This document shows, piece by piece, positions 10,122 through 21,439 of a stretch of DNA of 64,000 nt (the first letter of the stretch is position 1; each line of letters opens with the position of its first letter). Origin of the DNA: Thunnus maccoyii (lineage: Eukaryota > Chordata > Actinopteri > Scombriformes > Scombridae); assembly GCF_910596095.1 (NCBI RefSeq), contig NC_056544.1, positions 6,278,655 through 6,342,654 of the forward strand, read 5' to 3'. Made by a program: the position numbers and the translations under genes. The notes under the pieces were generated by a model. It saw nothing but the letters and a program-made list of their open reading frames with translations, was not told the origin of the DNA and did not search any database.

Positions 10122-13100
10122 ATGGCATCTTCAATAGTAGTTCCAGTCATTGATGTCCAGAAAGATAATTTCAAGGAGCTTTGGCCTGCTATGGTTGTAG
10201 CCATGAAAACGTCTTCCTTCATTGCACTTGACACGGTAAGTGCCAGTGTGTGTGTGTGTATGACCGTCCGACCAGCGTGCACCTGACTTTAATAAACTCA
10301 TACCAGGCATTAGCTCAATTTTTCCCTGAGAGACGCAAACTGAGTTTAAAAGATAGGTTCACAATGTTTCAAGTGTCTTTTAAAACAACAGTCAGGTGTC
10401 CATATGAACACTGAAAGATGTTTTCCTCGCTGTAATCATTCCTCCTGTTCATACTGGCTATTAAAAGATCCCCTTCAAATGTGCTTTCAGTGTAAGTGAT
10501 GGAGGCCAAAATCCACAGTATGTCCACTAGGGGTGTGCCTGAATACAAATACATTATTCAGCAAAGTACAAATAGTGGGTTTTTACGAATATTTGTGTCA
10601 TACAAATATTTTAAAGATTATTAGTTTTTGGGAAGGAAAAAAAAAGTCAAATACCAGCACGCAGGTTGGTTACATCGCTATCTCAGTCTCTCTCTCCTCT
10701 GCTCCACTGTTACGTGTATCAGCAGGTCTCAACGAGGGGAGTCACATCCACCTGCTACATGACGCACATTTCCTAATTTCGACATCATCCCTGGAGTTGA
10801 GGTGTTCCCCAGAGATAAAGCTGAGTTACTGACACAGGATGTGCTCCCAAGGGACTCTCCATAACCTGTTGTTCCTCTTCTCCTTTCCACAAAGTTAGGT
10901 TGTAAAAAATAGGCAATAAATGAAAAGTGCAAAGCAATAATCGCCTTTGACGTTCTTCCCTACATGTTACACGCTGTGCTGTCTCTGTGTTATGGGTGTA
11001 AATAGGTAGAGGTCTGTCTGCGACGAGGAGATGAATAAAGTTTTAGCTCAGTAGCCAGCGCAGTTGTCTATGATTTGGGAGCCTCCAGTTCGAGCCTCGG
11101 TGTGGGGACGACCTCCTTCATAAGGTAGTTTCTTCATGAACACTTTTTGTAACACTTTAATTTTCTAAAATTAAAAGCGTAATAAAAACAAAAACAGGAT
11201 TTTTAAGCCTCTTTCCACTTTTATTCAAATACAAATACAAATAATTTTGCTGCCTCAACAAAAACAGATACAAATACAAATACTGGGCTCTCTGCACATC
11301 CCTAGTGTCCACACAGTCATTTGTGCAAAAATGCGTTTAAAGTTGATCTGAAGCTTATATGAGTCAGTGAGTTAGTCATATCAAGTGGATATCTGCCACA
11401 TTTAAAGTCTTTTTTTGCATCAAATTTCCTCTTTGTGCTTCTTCAGACAGTGTTTCTCTGTTGAGCTGTGGTGGAAGTATAGTAACAAAAAGAGGGATTT
11501 TGGCACTAAAAAGACTAACATATAAGATATCTACTTGATTTGACTCATTTGCATGCAGAAGCTTCATATTAGCTTCAGACAAATTTATAAATACATTTTT
11601 GCACAGAAGGAGGACTGTGGATCACCATCACTTCCATTGTAAGTGCATTAAGAAGAGATCTTCTAATGGTCAGTATGAACAGGAGGAATGATTGTGGCAA
11701 GAAAATCTATTTCAATGATCATATGGGCACCTGACTGTTGTTTTAAGACAGACTTGAAAAATTGTGAACACATCCTTTGTACGTGCCAGTAATCTCAGGA
11801 GATGTGTTAAAGTCACAGATACTGTTAATAAGTAGTAAGTGGTCCCTGTGTTGTTTCAGGAGCTGAGTGGTCTTGGGAACAGGAAATCATTGCTGGCTGA
11901 GTGAGTAAAAACATTAGTGGTCCTCTCTTTCTCTGTACTTCCTCCTAACACACCTGAAATAGTATCAGAAGGTTGTCAGCTTATCAGTGTTTGCATCTTT
12001 GTAAGTTTGCCCTGACTCTCACTGTCATGTTTCAGGTCTATAGAGGACAGATTTAAAGCGATATGCCATGCAGCTCGCTCTCGCTCCATCCTCTCTCTGG
12101 GAATCGCCTGCTACAAGAAACTGGACAACAAGGTTCAACAAGATGATATCTTCTCCAGCTGCTTAAAATTTGTGGACACTTGTGTCTATATACTTTTGCC
12201 ACTGCAGACTTCTATAGTAGCACATGTGTTAAATCTGTGAAGTTTATCCTCTTCTTTTATCTCTTCCTTCTTCCCCAGCCGGCAGACACATACCTGGTCC
12301 AGGTGTACAACCTCACCCTGCTGTGTTCAGAGGAGTACATCATAGAGCCCCAGTCAGTCCAGTTCCTGGTGCAGCATGGATTTGATTTCAACAAGCAGTA
12401 TGCAGATGGAATTCCTTATTACAAGGGCAACAACAAGGTGACAATGCCTACATGCTCTTCTGTGTTGTATGATGCGTTCTGAGCCCGTTGTGTTCATTAA
12501 AGACACTGTCTGTACCTCTGTGTTACACCTTCTGGTGTCCCAACTAGCAGTTCACTGGTCTTACCACTAAGACTTACCACTTTTTCCCTAGTTCCATAAC
12601 TACATAGATTACTTTAGATGATTGTGCTATTTTTGTAGTGTGTTTTCTACATGGCTAAATTTGCATATTTGTTTATTCAGTGATTCAAGTCTTCACAGTA
12701 TAGCATTTCAGTCACTGGAATGATTTATGTTACACCAGAAAAGACAATGTGCACTATGTTTACAACCACTGGAATAAATGAGTGCTAAATTTATACTTAT
12801 CCATTTAGTTTTTCTTAATTTTAATTATTCTTTTTTTGTTTATTAGTGTGGGATAAATCAGATTCATGAGCATTGACATTTCTGTGCTACATACATGCCA
12901 AGATGCACGCATCATGACAGAACTATAGCCATCTAATGTTACTGGGCAAGTTGACAAAACTGAGCACTATAGGAACGTTACGTTATATGACCAATATTAC
13001 AAATCACTGCAGAAGATAACTGACCTTCTTTGGATGTTATTATTTGATTCCTAACAGTCTTCTCTCTCTCTACTTTCTTTGCAAGGGAGGATCAGACAAC

Positions 13101-15111
13101 CACGGTGTCCACATCCGGGCGTTATTCACCGAACTACTGCGTGCCAGGAAACCCCTGGTGCTCCACAACGGCCTCATCGACATTGCCTTCCTTTACCAGG
13201 TACTGAGTATTATCTTTGTCTTAAATTCCTTATCAGTATTTGATGCTAAAAGTTTCTTTTACAGAAGAAAATCCCAAACAGATTGTTTTTGAAATTAGGT
13301 AGATAATAAATGTTGATTTGAAAAGTAAAGATCTGCAGAGTTCTATAATGCGTTGCTCTAAAACTGTAGCAAAGCTTGTGGAGCATCTAGTGTTGTTGGT
13401 ATCTTTTTATCAAGCAAGTTAATAAGTTACTAACATATTATTGAATTTAGCTTTCAGATTTTTTGTCACAGGGATAAAGTCCTAATAAAATGATAAATAA
13501 TTCACTGTGTATTGGCTTTTTCAGGACATACAGTACTTATTTTATTACTTTTTAATGAAATTCATTCTGTCTTTTCCACCAGAGTTTTTATGCTCATTTG
13601 CCCGAGCGTTTGGCCACCTTCACAGCCGACCTGTCTGAGATGTTTCCTGCTGGCATCTATGATACCAAATATGTCACTGAATTTGAGCTCCGGCTTACTG
13701 CCTCCTATCTGGAATATGCCTATAAGAAATGGTGTGTATTGGTTTATTATACAGTATATATGTCAATCATAATGCACAAGATGTCTGGAGATGAGGAAAT
13801 AATGGACCAGGTGGGGGTAAAGAGCAGAACACAGTGGCTTTTCCTCTGCTGAGTTCATTCATTTGTATATCAGGACACCTTGGAGTGTGTTATTGTGCTT
13901 ATATTATGGCCACTTACCAAAACTAAAGAAAAAAGAGGCTGTGCTGATGTATAGCTTCAGTCAGTCATAATTTTCAGTCTCTGTGTCCTTGTGTGCTCTC
14001 CTCCTCCTTACAGTAAGCTGGATAACAATCGCAGTGTGAACTCTGGAGCCATCAGACCTCACGTTCATGTGGAGTTCTGTCAGTATACCGGTCACATGTC
14101 CAGCTATGTGGACTACAGGGTCTGTCCAGCTGTGGCCTCTGCTGAGGGACAGACTGACATCTGCCAGCGCTTCTCTGTGAGTCTCAACTGGAGGAAACTT
14201 TTTGTTTTGCCAAATTCTCAAGCTAAAGTGAAGTTCAACAAATGAAGCACTGGAAATAAAGTTCAAATGCTTTAAGTGAGGATAAAGTACAGTGGACTAG
14301 ATGGTATATATTTGTGTGTAATTATTTTTATTGACTATCCTGTCTGTTGTTTGTGTGGCAGGCATTTGGCTGGTGTCCTAATGGCACTCAGTGTCCTCTA
14401 TCCCACGACACTGACCTGATCATCCTCCAGGATGAGAAAGGCAAGCAGGACAAAAGGAAAAAGAGGAAGAGAAACAGAGAGAAGAGAGCTGTAGGAGAGG
14501 TATCGGAGGGCTCCTCCATCTTCGACAGTGCCCCTGAAAACAAAATACCACACATGGAAGTGGATCCAGAAGAAACACCAGACAGCCAGCAAGTGACGAC
14601 TGCTGAGCCGTGTGTAGAAAGCGGGCTTCTAACGCACAGTGAAGGAAACATCCAGCACAGCGAAGGCGAAAACATGAAAACAGACAGCGAGGGGAACGGA
14701 GTGTGTGAGTACAACACAGACTCCAGAAATTCTGCAACAACCGCCGCAATAAACGATGACACAAAAACCAACACAAGCGACGGTGTAGAAAGCAGAGCGG
14801 GAGAGGAAACGATAGAAAAGTGTAGCGACCACTCCGCTAAGACTGAGAAGAAGGCTGAGGCAGGAACGCACCGAGCCGGGTATGACGCTTTCATGACAGG
14901 ATACATCTTCGCCTACTCATGCACCATCATCGAGAAGGACGGAGCGGAAGCGACTGCAGAGGAGAAGGAGCAGACGTGGCTCCCTACTGCTCTCAATAAG
15001 GTCTACCTCAGCGGCAAGGCAGCTCCTCTCAACGTGGTTAAAAGCACCTTCTCCAAGTCGTCCAAGGCCCACGTGCAGAAGATGGAGATGGTGTGGGGGA
15101 AGAGAATGTAG
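10122..15111 (+). CDS. toe1: TOE1, target of EGR1 protein 1 (CAF1-family deadenylase)
   Basis: Eight exons join in phase: 10122-10235, 11860-11900, 12036-12132, 12279-12437, 13086-13199, 13583-13731, 14014-14176 and 14362-15111, giving 528 residues (human TOE1 is 510). The product trims 3' tails of snRNAs and other small RNAs in the nucleus and Cajal bodies. The DEDD nuclease fold shows Asp37 and Glu39 at the exon 1/2 junction (DTELSGLG), Asp169 in LVLHNGLID and Asp202 in [16 protein letters not shown] zinc finger spans 275-294 (Cys275-X8-Cys284-X5-Cys290-X3-His294). A basic nuclear-localisation stretch follows ([12 protein letters not shown], ~310-321), then an acidic low-complexity linker and a conserved C-terminus ([16 protein letters not shown], ~449-528). 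Exon 7 has a degraded copy near 18.2 kb. Frame phase and family residues agree throughout, so the identification is firm. Confidence 0.97.
10528..11304. mobile_element. hAT-type miniature transposon in toe1 intron 1
   Basis: The ends are inverted: TAGGGGTGTGC on the left and GCACATCCCTA on the right. The flanks match over 7 of 8 bases (ATGTCCAC at 10520-10527, GTGTCCAC at 11305-11312), as expected for a hAT 8-bp target duplication. Subterminal sequence is rich in ACAAATAC-type repeats on both sides. No transposase frame is present, so it depends on another element for movement. Confidence 0.7.
11036..11112 (+). other. tRNA-like segment inside the hAT miniature element
   Basis: An A-box-like TTAGCTCAGTAGCC is followed about 45 bases later by a B-box-like GTTCGAGCCTC. 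That spacing suits an internal RNA polymerase III promoter. A proper cloverleaf with paired acceptor ends is not evident, so this is a tRNA-derived remnant, not a working tRNA gene. Confidence 0.45.
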
Positions 15112-15183
15112 TGTGCAAAGCAGGGAAATCATAGTTTTTACATGTGCAGGATCACAATTTATTTTCTAGATACGGCAATGTGG

Positions 15184-15455
15184 GTCTGTCAGTCAGTCGG
15201 GACACCAGGTTTGTCCACACTGAAATATCCAGACAACTAGATGGATTGGAGCCATGAAAATTTGTTTTTATTCAGATTTTTTTTTTCTTAACATTCAAGG
15301 TCCTCAGAAGATGAATCCTGCAGACTTTGTTGAACTCGTGACCTTTCCTCTAACTCCACCACGAGGTTGACATTTTTGGTTTTAGTGAAATATCTTGACA
15401 ACTACAGGATAGGGTGCCATGAAATTTAGCACAGGTATCCATAGATTAATCTTTA
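15184..15455 (+). repeat. teleost interspersed repeat, family A, copy 2
   Basis: It shares 'ggtctgtcagtc', 'actagatggattgg', 'gaatcctgcagactttg' and 'tttcctctaactccaccac' with the other family A copies. It lies directly after the toe1 stop codon and would be part of the toe1 3' untranslated region if the poly(A) site near 16270 is used. A related fragment lies at 16733-16830. Confidence 0.6.
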
Positions 15456-16265
15456 TAGCATACTGTTTTTTGCAGTTAGTATACAAGAAATCAACATATG
15501 TTGTTTTATACGAGCAGAAAATGGTGCAATACGTACTCCGCAAAGGCAATCAAACTGTGACTTCAGACTGTGACCGAACCTAACAAAATGAAAACAAAAT
15601 ACTAAGTAATTTTAGTTTTCTGTTCTTGGAGCTGTTTCAACATCATCCACTATTACTTTTAATTTTGTCCAGCTGTGAGTAGCTCATCCATTTCCTTTGT
15701 GCATTGCATTGTGGGAGAACAGTGTCCATCAACAGTACACTCAAAATAAGGGCATTGAAGTCTGGAAACCAGCTGTTTTAAGTTTACTTAATTTGATCAC
15801 TTTTCCAGTGTGAACACTCTGCATACTCAAAAGCTGCATAGAATTAGTGTGCAGTCTGGATTTGGGACTCAGCTTGAGTCTTGTCTCTGGTGCACACCGA
15901 CTGTTACACCTTCGAAGAGTAACCACCATGGCTTCTTTCTTTTTTGGTGATTTATGTCGACTTTTTAAGGATATGGTGAAACATTCTGGAGTGATGGTCA
16001 CTTATTTTTCATGCCAAAAAGTACAGTCTGACAATCTAGAGAGATAATATCACATTTTCTTCATTCATGTTGGTCTGTTTTTGCTCCCACTTTGTTCCTT
16101 ATTTAGCAGTCTTCTGTGGATTTACTTAACAAATTGTAAATACTCTTAATAATAGAGAAAATAATTGATAATGAAAACAGCCACAGTAACATTATGATTG
16201 ATATGCTGATTTATCCAGCATGCCCCATTTTGTTTTTAATGACTTGTTTCTGAAGTAATATGGAA

Positions 16266-16271
16266 AATAAA
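16266..16271 (+). promoter_or_regulatory. candidate toe1 poly(A) signal
   Basis: AATAAA lies about 1.15 kb after the toe1 stop, followed by a T-rich stretch (TTTTGTCTTTATTTC) that could serve as the downstream element. Confidence 0.4.
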
Positions 16272-16448
16272 CTAATGCTCTTTAACAATGCTTTTGTCTT
16301 TATTTCACCCTCTGGATGTATCTGAAAGGATGATGCAGACCAAACTGTCTAGAACTATAATTACTTAAACAATAAATGAATGAGAACGTACACACAGTGT
16401 GAATTGACAGTTGGCAGTACTGTAATTACTGCAGATAATACAGCAGAA

Positions 16449-16450
<2 letters not shown>

Positions 16451-16501
<51 letters not shown>
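16451..16501. repeat. (TG)n microsatellite
   Basis: This is an uninterrupted TG tract of about 25 units downstream of toe1. Confidence 0.95.
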
Positions 16502-16503
<2 letters not shown>

Positions 16504-17187
16504 AGGCTGTGAAGAAGTGCATAAAGTTTTTAACTAAGGGTTATAGCACCGGCCCCACCACAATCCTCTGAAATATGCAGAGGAAAAAGAGAATATTTTA
16601 TTTTCTATATCTGTTGTGGGAAGTTAATCTTAGTTAAAATGTTATAATTGAATTCCTGAAAATTTGACAAACTGAGATTAGGCTAGACTGATGAAAAATG
16701 GGGCAGATCTGAGCCTGAGTATTCCTGTAATTCCACATTCAGAGAAAGGATAAACCTTGGGGTCTTTAGTAACATTACCTTTCCTCTGGCGCCACCCTCG
16801 GGGCAAACTGCACACTTTTTGTTAAATGGTATTTTAGATCAGTTGTGTTTTTATCTCCAATTTTTTTATCTACCCAACATTTTTCCTTGTGTATTCTGAC
16901 CATTACATCCTGTCTTATAAAGTTAATCCAACATCACTGAGAGTAAAGGGTCTCACAGAACATAGTATCATTTTAGATGTCAGATATTTTTTATTGAATT
17001 CAACACCAAAACAGTAAAGTTGAGGAAGCAGAGTGCTGGAGGTGGTTCGGTGTGTTCAGTGGACTGATGTGGTGCTGGAGCTTCCTCACATGAAATAGGT
17101 TGTGTGATACTGGATAGTGTGTAGTTTGGTCCACTCTCAGAGAACCCAGGTGTTAAGAGTAGGATAAGAGTAGGAAGGGATAAACAT

Positions 17188-18209
17188 CAGTGGAGGCTGG
17201 TCCATAGAGGCAGAGGAGGTTGCTCCTCTATATTTTGAGAGGCAAGAGGGACATCAAAATATAAAAAAAGAATATTTGGTTGAAATAAACCATTACAAAT
17301 CTCAGTATTATTTATAAAATATTTTTTCTCTTCTTTGGAAAAAATCCATTATTGAAATTCTGTTTAAAATGTTTCAACAGCAACACCTACAGGGCAGGAG
17401 GAGAAACAGCAGTGTGTGTGAAGTGATGGTGGGGGGCAGTGGGAGGGAGTGGGGGACAGAGGAGGAGGGTGCCTGCTGTCCTCCGCAGAGCGGGATCTCC
17501 TACATTGATTTAATGTACTTCTTTTTTTTTCATGGTAATCTATGATTGGTCAAGACACGTAAAATGATGCTCCAAGGGAGGTCATCCTCCATAACCAATC
17601 AACAACCAGAATGCAATATTGACATATCATTGGTCCAATGATGGTTTCCAGATTTCATCTTCAATTCTCTCCACTGTAAGGCAGAGTAGCAGCGGTAGAT
17701 AGCTCCGTGCGTTAGCCAATGCAACAGTTAGCTTGTTGTAGCAAGTCCTAAAGGACTCTTTATACATCCATGGAAGGACTGTTAAGGACTGTTGTTAAGC
17801 TAACGGTGAGAATGGATTTGGATTGTGCGCCGCAGCAGCAGCAGGACGCCACTGGGGAGGCTGGAAAGAGAACCAACCGGAGAAACAACCAGGAGAGTTA
17901 GCTTGTTTGTGATTGTTGCTAATGATAGCAGACTGGTTAAGCAGCAGCGATAAATTTCTGTTAACTAACAAACAAGATGACCAACAGCTACAAATGGACG
18001 TTATGACATGAATACTTCATCTCCATGAAAGAAAGAAGAAGACGTCAGATAACGTGAGTCAGTTACAGCTTCTCTCTCTCTGTCTCTTTGGTTGCTAATT
18101 TCATCTCTGTGTGGCTGTTGTGTGAATTTATCTCCTTAACAGGAATGCAGTAGAGATCATATAATGTGCTGTAGGTAGTTTGCTTGTTGAACTTACAGTG
18201 AGCTGTCTA
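17188..18209 (+). mobile_element. left part of a DNA transposon (hAT-like, Zmym-type)
   Basis: The start CAGTGGAGGCTGG resembles the termini of a hAT group abundant in fish. A small open frame at 17813-17902 starts MDLDCAPQQQQDATGEAGKR and ends after 29 residues, like the leader exon of such elements. No transposase exon and no matching right terminus (CCAGCCTCCACTG) were found downstream, so only the left part is present. It runs into the toe1 exon 7 copy. Confidence 0.5.
17636..17780 (+). repeat. direct repeat, copy 1, flanking the captured toe1 segment
   Basis: This ~145-base block starts CAATGATGGTTTCCAGATTT and ends ATACATCCATGGAAGGACT. It recurs almost unchanged at 18570-18712, immediately after the toe1 exon 7 copy. 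Confidence 0.9.
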
Positions 18210-18569
18210 ATTTGTATATCAGGACACCTTGGAGTGTGTTATTGTGCTTATATTATGGCCACTTACCAAAACTAAAGAAAAAAGAGGCTGTGCTGATGTA
18301 TAGCTTCAGTCAGTCATAATTTTCAGTCTCTGTGTCCTTGTGTGCTCTCCTCTTCCTTACAGCAAGCTGGATAACAATCGCAGTGTGAACTCTGGAGCCA
18401 TCAGACCTCACGTTCATGTGGAGTTCTGTCAGTATACCGGTCACATGTCCAGCTATGTGACTACAGGGTCTGTCCAGCTGTGGCCTCTGCTGAGGGACAG
18501 ACTGACATCTGCCAGCACCTCTCTGTGAGTCTCAACTGGAGTTTTTAAAGCAAACTTTGCCAAATTCTC
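18210..18569 (+). pseudogene. duplicated toe1 exon 7 with intron flanks
   Basis: This 360-base stretch matches 13861-14219 of toe1 almost base for base: the 3' part of intron 6, all of exon 7 and the start of intron 7. The exon copy has lost one base (GTGGACTAC became GTGACTAC), which shifts the frame, and its acceptor is followed by C in place of T. It carries no other toe1 exon. Introns are included, so it is a DNA-level copy and not a processed pseudogene. The neighbouring sequence is transposon, with copies of a ~145-base block on the right and further left. Confidence 0.92.
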
Positions 18570-18712
18570 CAATGATGGTTTCCAGATTTCATCTTCAATT
18601 CTCTCCACTGTAAGGCAGAGTAGCAGCAGTAGATAGCTCCTTGCGTTAGCCAGTGCAACAGTTAGCTTGTTGTAGCAGCCTAAAGGACTCTTTATACATC
18701 CATGGAAGGACT
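18570..18712 (+). repeat. direct repeat, copy 2, flanking the captured toe1 segment
   Basis: This is the second copy of the block at 17636-17780, differing by a few substitutions and a short deletion (GTAGCAAGTCC became GTAGCAGCC). Its left edge abuts the toe1-derived segment exactly. Confidence 0.9.
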
Positions 18713-19419
18713 CACTCTGGACTCACTCATTTAGAATTGATCCAGTTTTTAATTGAGTGGTTGTTGAGTCACCTGTTGATGTTGTGTAATTAGTGAATGA
18801 GTGTGCAGGAGGTCTGGCTGCTGGCTTGTGACAACTTCTTCAGTCTTTTTTTTTAAGCTGAGTCATATATTGAGCAATAAGCTTAAAATAACTAGAATAA
18901 CAAGTGTTAACATGTCAGCTTTGTAGACTATATTTTGTATGAGTGTATAAGTCATGTATTTGATACATGCATTAATACTTTCTGATGTGAACCTACACTT
19001 TTAGATCTGTGAATGTTTTTAGTGTTCAGTCTTTCTAGTATTCAGCACTGATCTGTAAATCATGTGATATGTTGTCTGTTTTTGATGAGAACAGAAATCT
19101 GTTGTCACAATAGAACAACACTATAAATTTGAATTTCACTTTGTTGGTAAAATGACACATCCTGAACCACTCCACGGCTAAAATGAGCACTTCTTTGTTT
19201 AGAAACAATATGTATAAATGTATTTAAAGAAGCAGCCTTTTCACCACTCAGGGGTTTTTGTTTTTAAAAGCAAATTGTTTTATTGGCATATAAAATTGCC
19301 CCCCACCCCTCCAATTTCATCAGATGGGGACAGTGATATAGTTTGATGCGGTTTGTTGTAAGATTCCATGTTGGTTTTCCTCCTGTCCTCCCCAGTTTTT
19401 TGAGTCACCAGCTGCTACT
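18713..19419. other. no gene seen
   Basis: This is an AT-rich interval between the toe1-copy duplication and the tandem array. No exon-like frame or clear repeat was recognised. Confidence 0.5.
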
Positions 19420-20990
19420 GATAAACATGGTTAGTAAGGCAAACTTTAATAATTAAATCAGTTATATTATATGGTTAAACAGGTGTGTTTTTGAGTCAGA
19501 AGCTGAGACTCACCTTATAGTCCACAGTGAACAGCAGCAGCTCAGGTGATAAAATAAGATGAGAGCAGAGAATGATATATGATGGTTAGAAAAGTCTTTG
19601 AGCTATTAAATAAGTGTGATAAACAGCTGTAGCACACAGTATGTAGTTAGTTTAGACAATAAAAAACAGACTTTCTCTGTCTTCATATTAGTAGTCTACA
19701 GTATTTGAGGTTTCTTTCTTTCTAAGTCAAAAGCTTGTGCTCACCTGTTCTCAGCTGAGTGGCAGCAGCTCAGGTGTTAAGAGTAGGATAAGAGTAGAGA
19801 GATATAACAATGGTTAGTAAGGCAAACTTTAATGATTAAATCAGTAATATATGGATAAACAGGTGTGTTTTTGAGTCAGAAGCTGAAACTCACCTTATAG
19901 TCCACAGTGAACAGCAGCAGCTCAGGTGTCAGAATAAGATGAGAGTAGAGAATGATAAATAATGGTTAGAAAAGTCTTTGAACTATTAAATAAGTGTTAT
20001 TGTTACTGAACAGCTGTAGCACACAGTATGTAGTTAGTACTTTCTCTGTCTTCATATTAGTAGTCTACAGTATTTTAGGTCACTTTCTTTCTAAGTCAAA
20101 AGCTTGTGCTCACCTGTTCTCAGCTGAGTGGCAGCAGCTCAGGTGTAAAGAGTAGGATAAGAGTAGAGAAGGATAAAAAATAATTAGTAAGGCAAACTTT
20201 AATGATTAATGAGTTATATTATATGGATAAACAGGTGTGTTTCTGAGTCAGAAGCTCAGACTCACCTTTTCATCCACAGTGAACAGCAGCAGCTCAGGTG
20301 GTCGTGTGAAATAAGAGCAGAGAACAATAAATAATGGTTAGTAAAACAGACAAATAATCCTTTTGATTTCTAAATAAGTGGCGTTATATGTATAAATAGA
20401 TGTAACATAGTATGTAGCAACTTTACAAACATACACTTTATATCACAGCCTATTCTAAGTCACTTTTTAAAAGTTTCTACTCACCTTTTTGTCCACAGTG
20501 AACAGCAGCAGCTCAGGTGGTCGAGTAAGGTAAGACAAATCATTATTAGTAAGACAAGTCATCTTTGAATTATTGAGTTAGTTAATATTAAAACCTGTTC
20601 ACTTTCTCTATTAGTCAGAAACTTGTACTCACCTTACACTGTGAAGGGCTAATGGAGAATAATAAATTATAATTAGTAAGACTGACAAATAATCTTTGAA
20701 TTGTTAAAAAGTGATAAAATATGAAACATAACAGGAATAGCATAGTATGTATCTAGTTAAAACAGTCACATAGATTACTTTTCAGGCCTACTCTAGATCA
20801 CTTTCCTTCCGATCAGAAGCTCAGACTCACCTTTTCATCCACAGTGAACAGCAGCAGCTCAGGTGGTCGAGTGAAATAAGAGCAGAGAACAATAAATAAT
20901 GGTTAGTGAGACTGACAATTAATCTTTGAATTATTAGATAAGTTGCTTTCTTTACAAGTCAGATTCTTGTACTTACCTTTTTTTGTCTAT
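19420..20990 (-). repeat. ~380-base tandem array with micro-exon-like modules
   Basis: The phrase 'ggttagtaaggcaaacttta' recurs at about 19428, 19810 and 20187, a period near 380 bases with two sub-units. On the minus strand each sub-unit has a pyrimidine-rich stretch ending CACCTGAG, a short core and a GTGAG donor-like site. Five cores are 27 bases (19514-19540, 19894-19920, 20266-20292, 20485-20511, 20831-20857); read from their first base they give LLLFTVDYK (twice), LLLFTVDEK (twice) and LLLFTVDKK. Two other cores are 24 bases (19745-19768, 20114-20137). Degraded units lie near 20630 and 20970. A related fragment (AGAGTAGGATAAGAGTAGG) lies at ~17155. The function is unknown. Confidence 0.7.
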
Positions 20991-21439
20991 ATTAAGTGAA
21001 TGTACATTCACTTGATTGGAGTTTTTTGCTGTTAAATAAAGGGTTTCACATAAATCTCATAAACTCCAGACTGCTCCTTTAGAGCAGGTCAGCATGATGC
21101 ATTAGTGGGCCTCGCTGATTTTTGTTTACTGTTGAAGGAAGATGTTTGTTTTCTACTTGTTGTTGCAGCTTTTTCCTCCATGTTCTCCTCTCTCTCCCTG
21201 TTCAGTACAGCCCTGTTCACTGCTAACTCTAGTGTCAACCTGGGGATGACCGCAGACAGCTGTGTGCTACGTTTCCAGCTGCTGCAAGTACCATTGATGA
21301 GCTTCACCGGGAGGGCATGACATGTGGAAGGTTCACGCCAGCCGCACCCAGTTCCACCCTCAACTGTGTGGACCCCAGACCAACCAGTAAGAGTCACTTG
21401 TGCTGTGACCTGGACTGATAAACGGACAAGCAGAAGGTG

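Noticed and set aside
14388-14906. Antisense 172-codon frame within toe1 exon 8
   Set aside because: It is a shadow of the low-complexity Glu/Ser/Thr linker of toe1 on the opposite strand.
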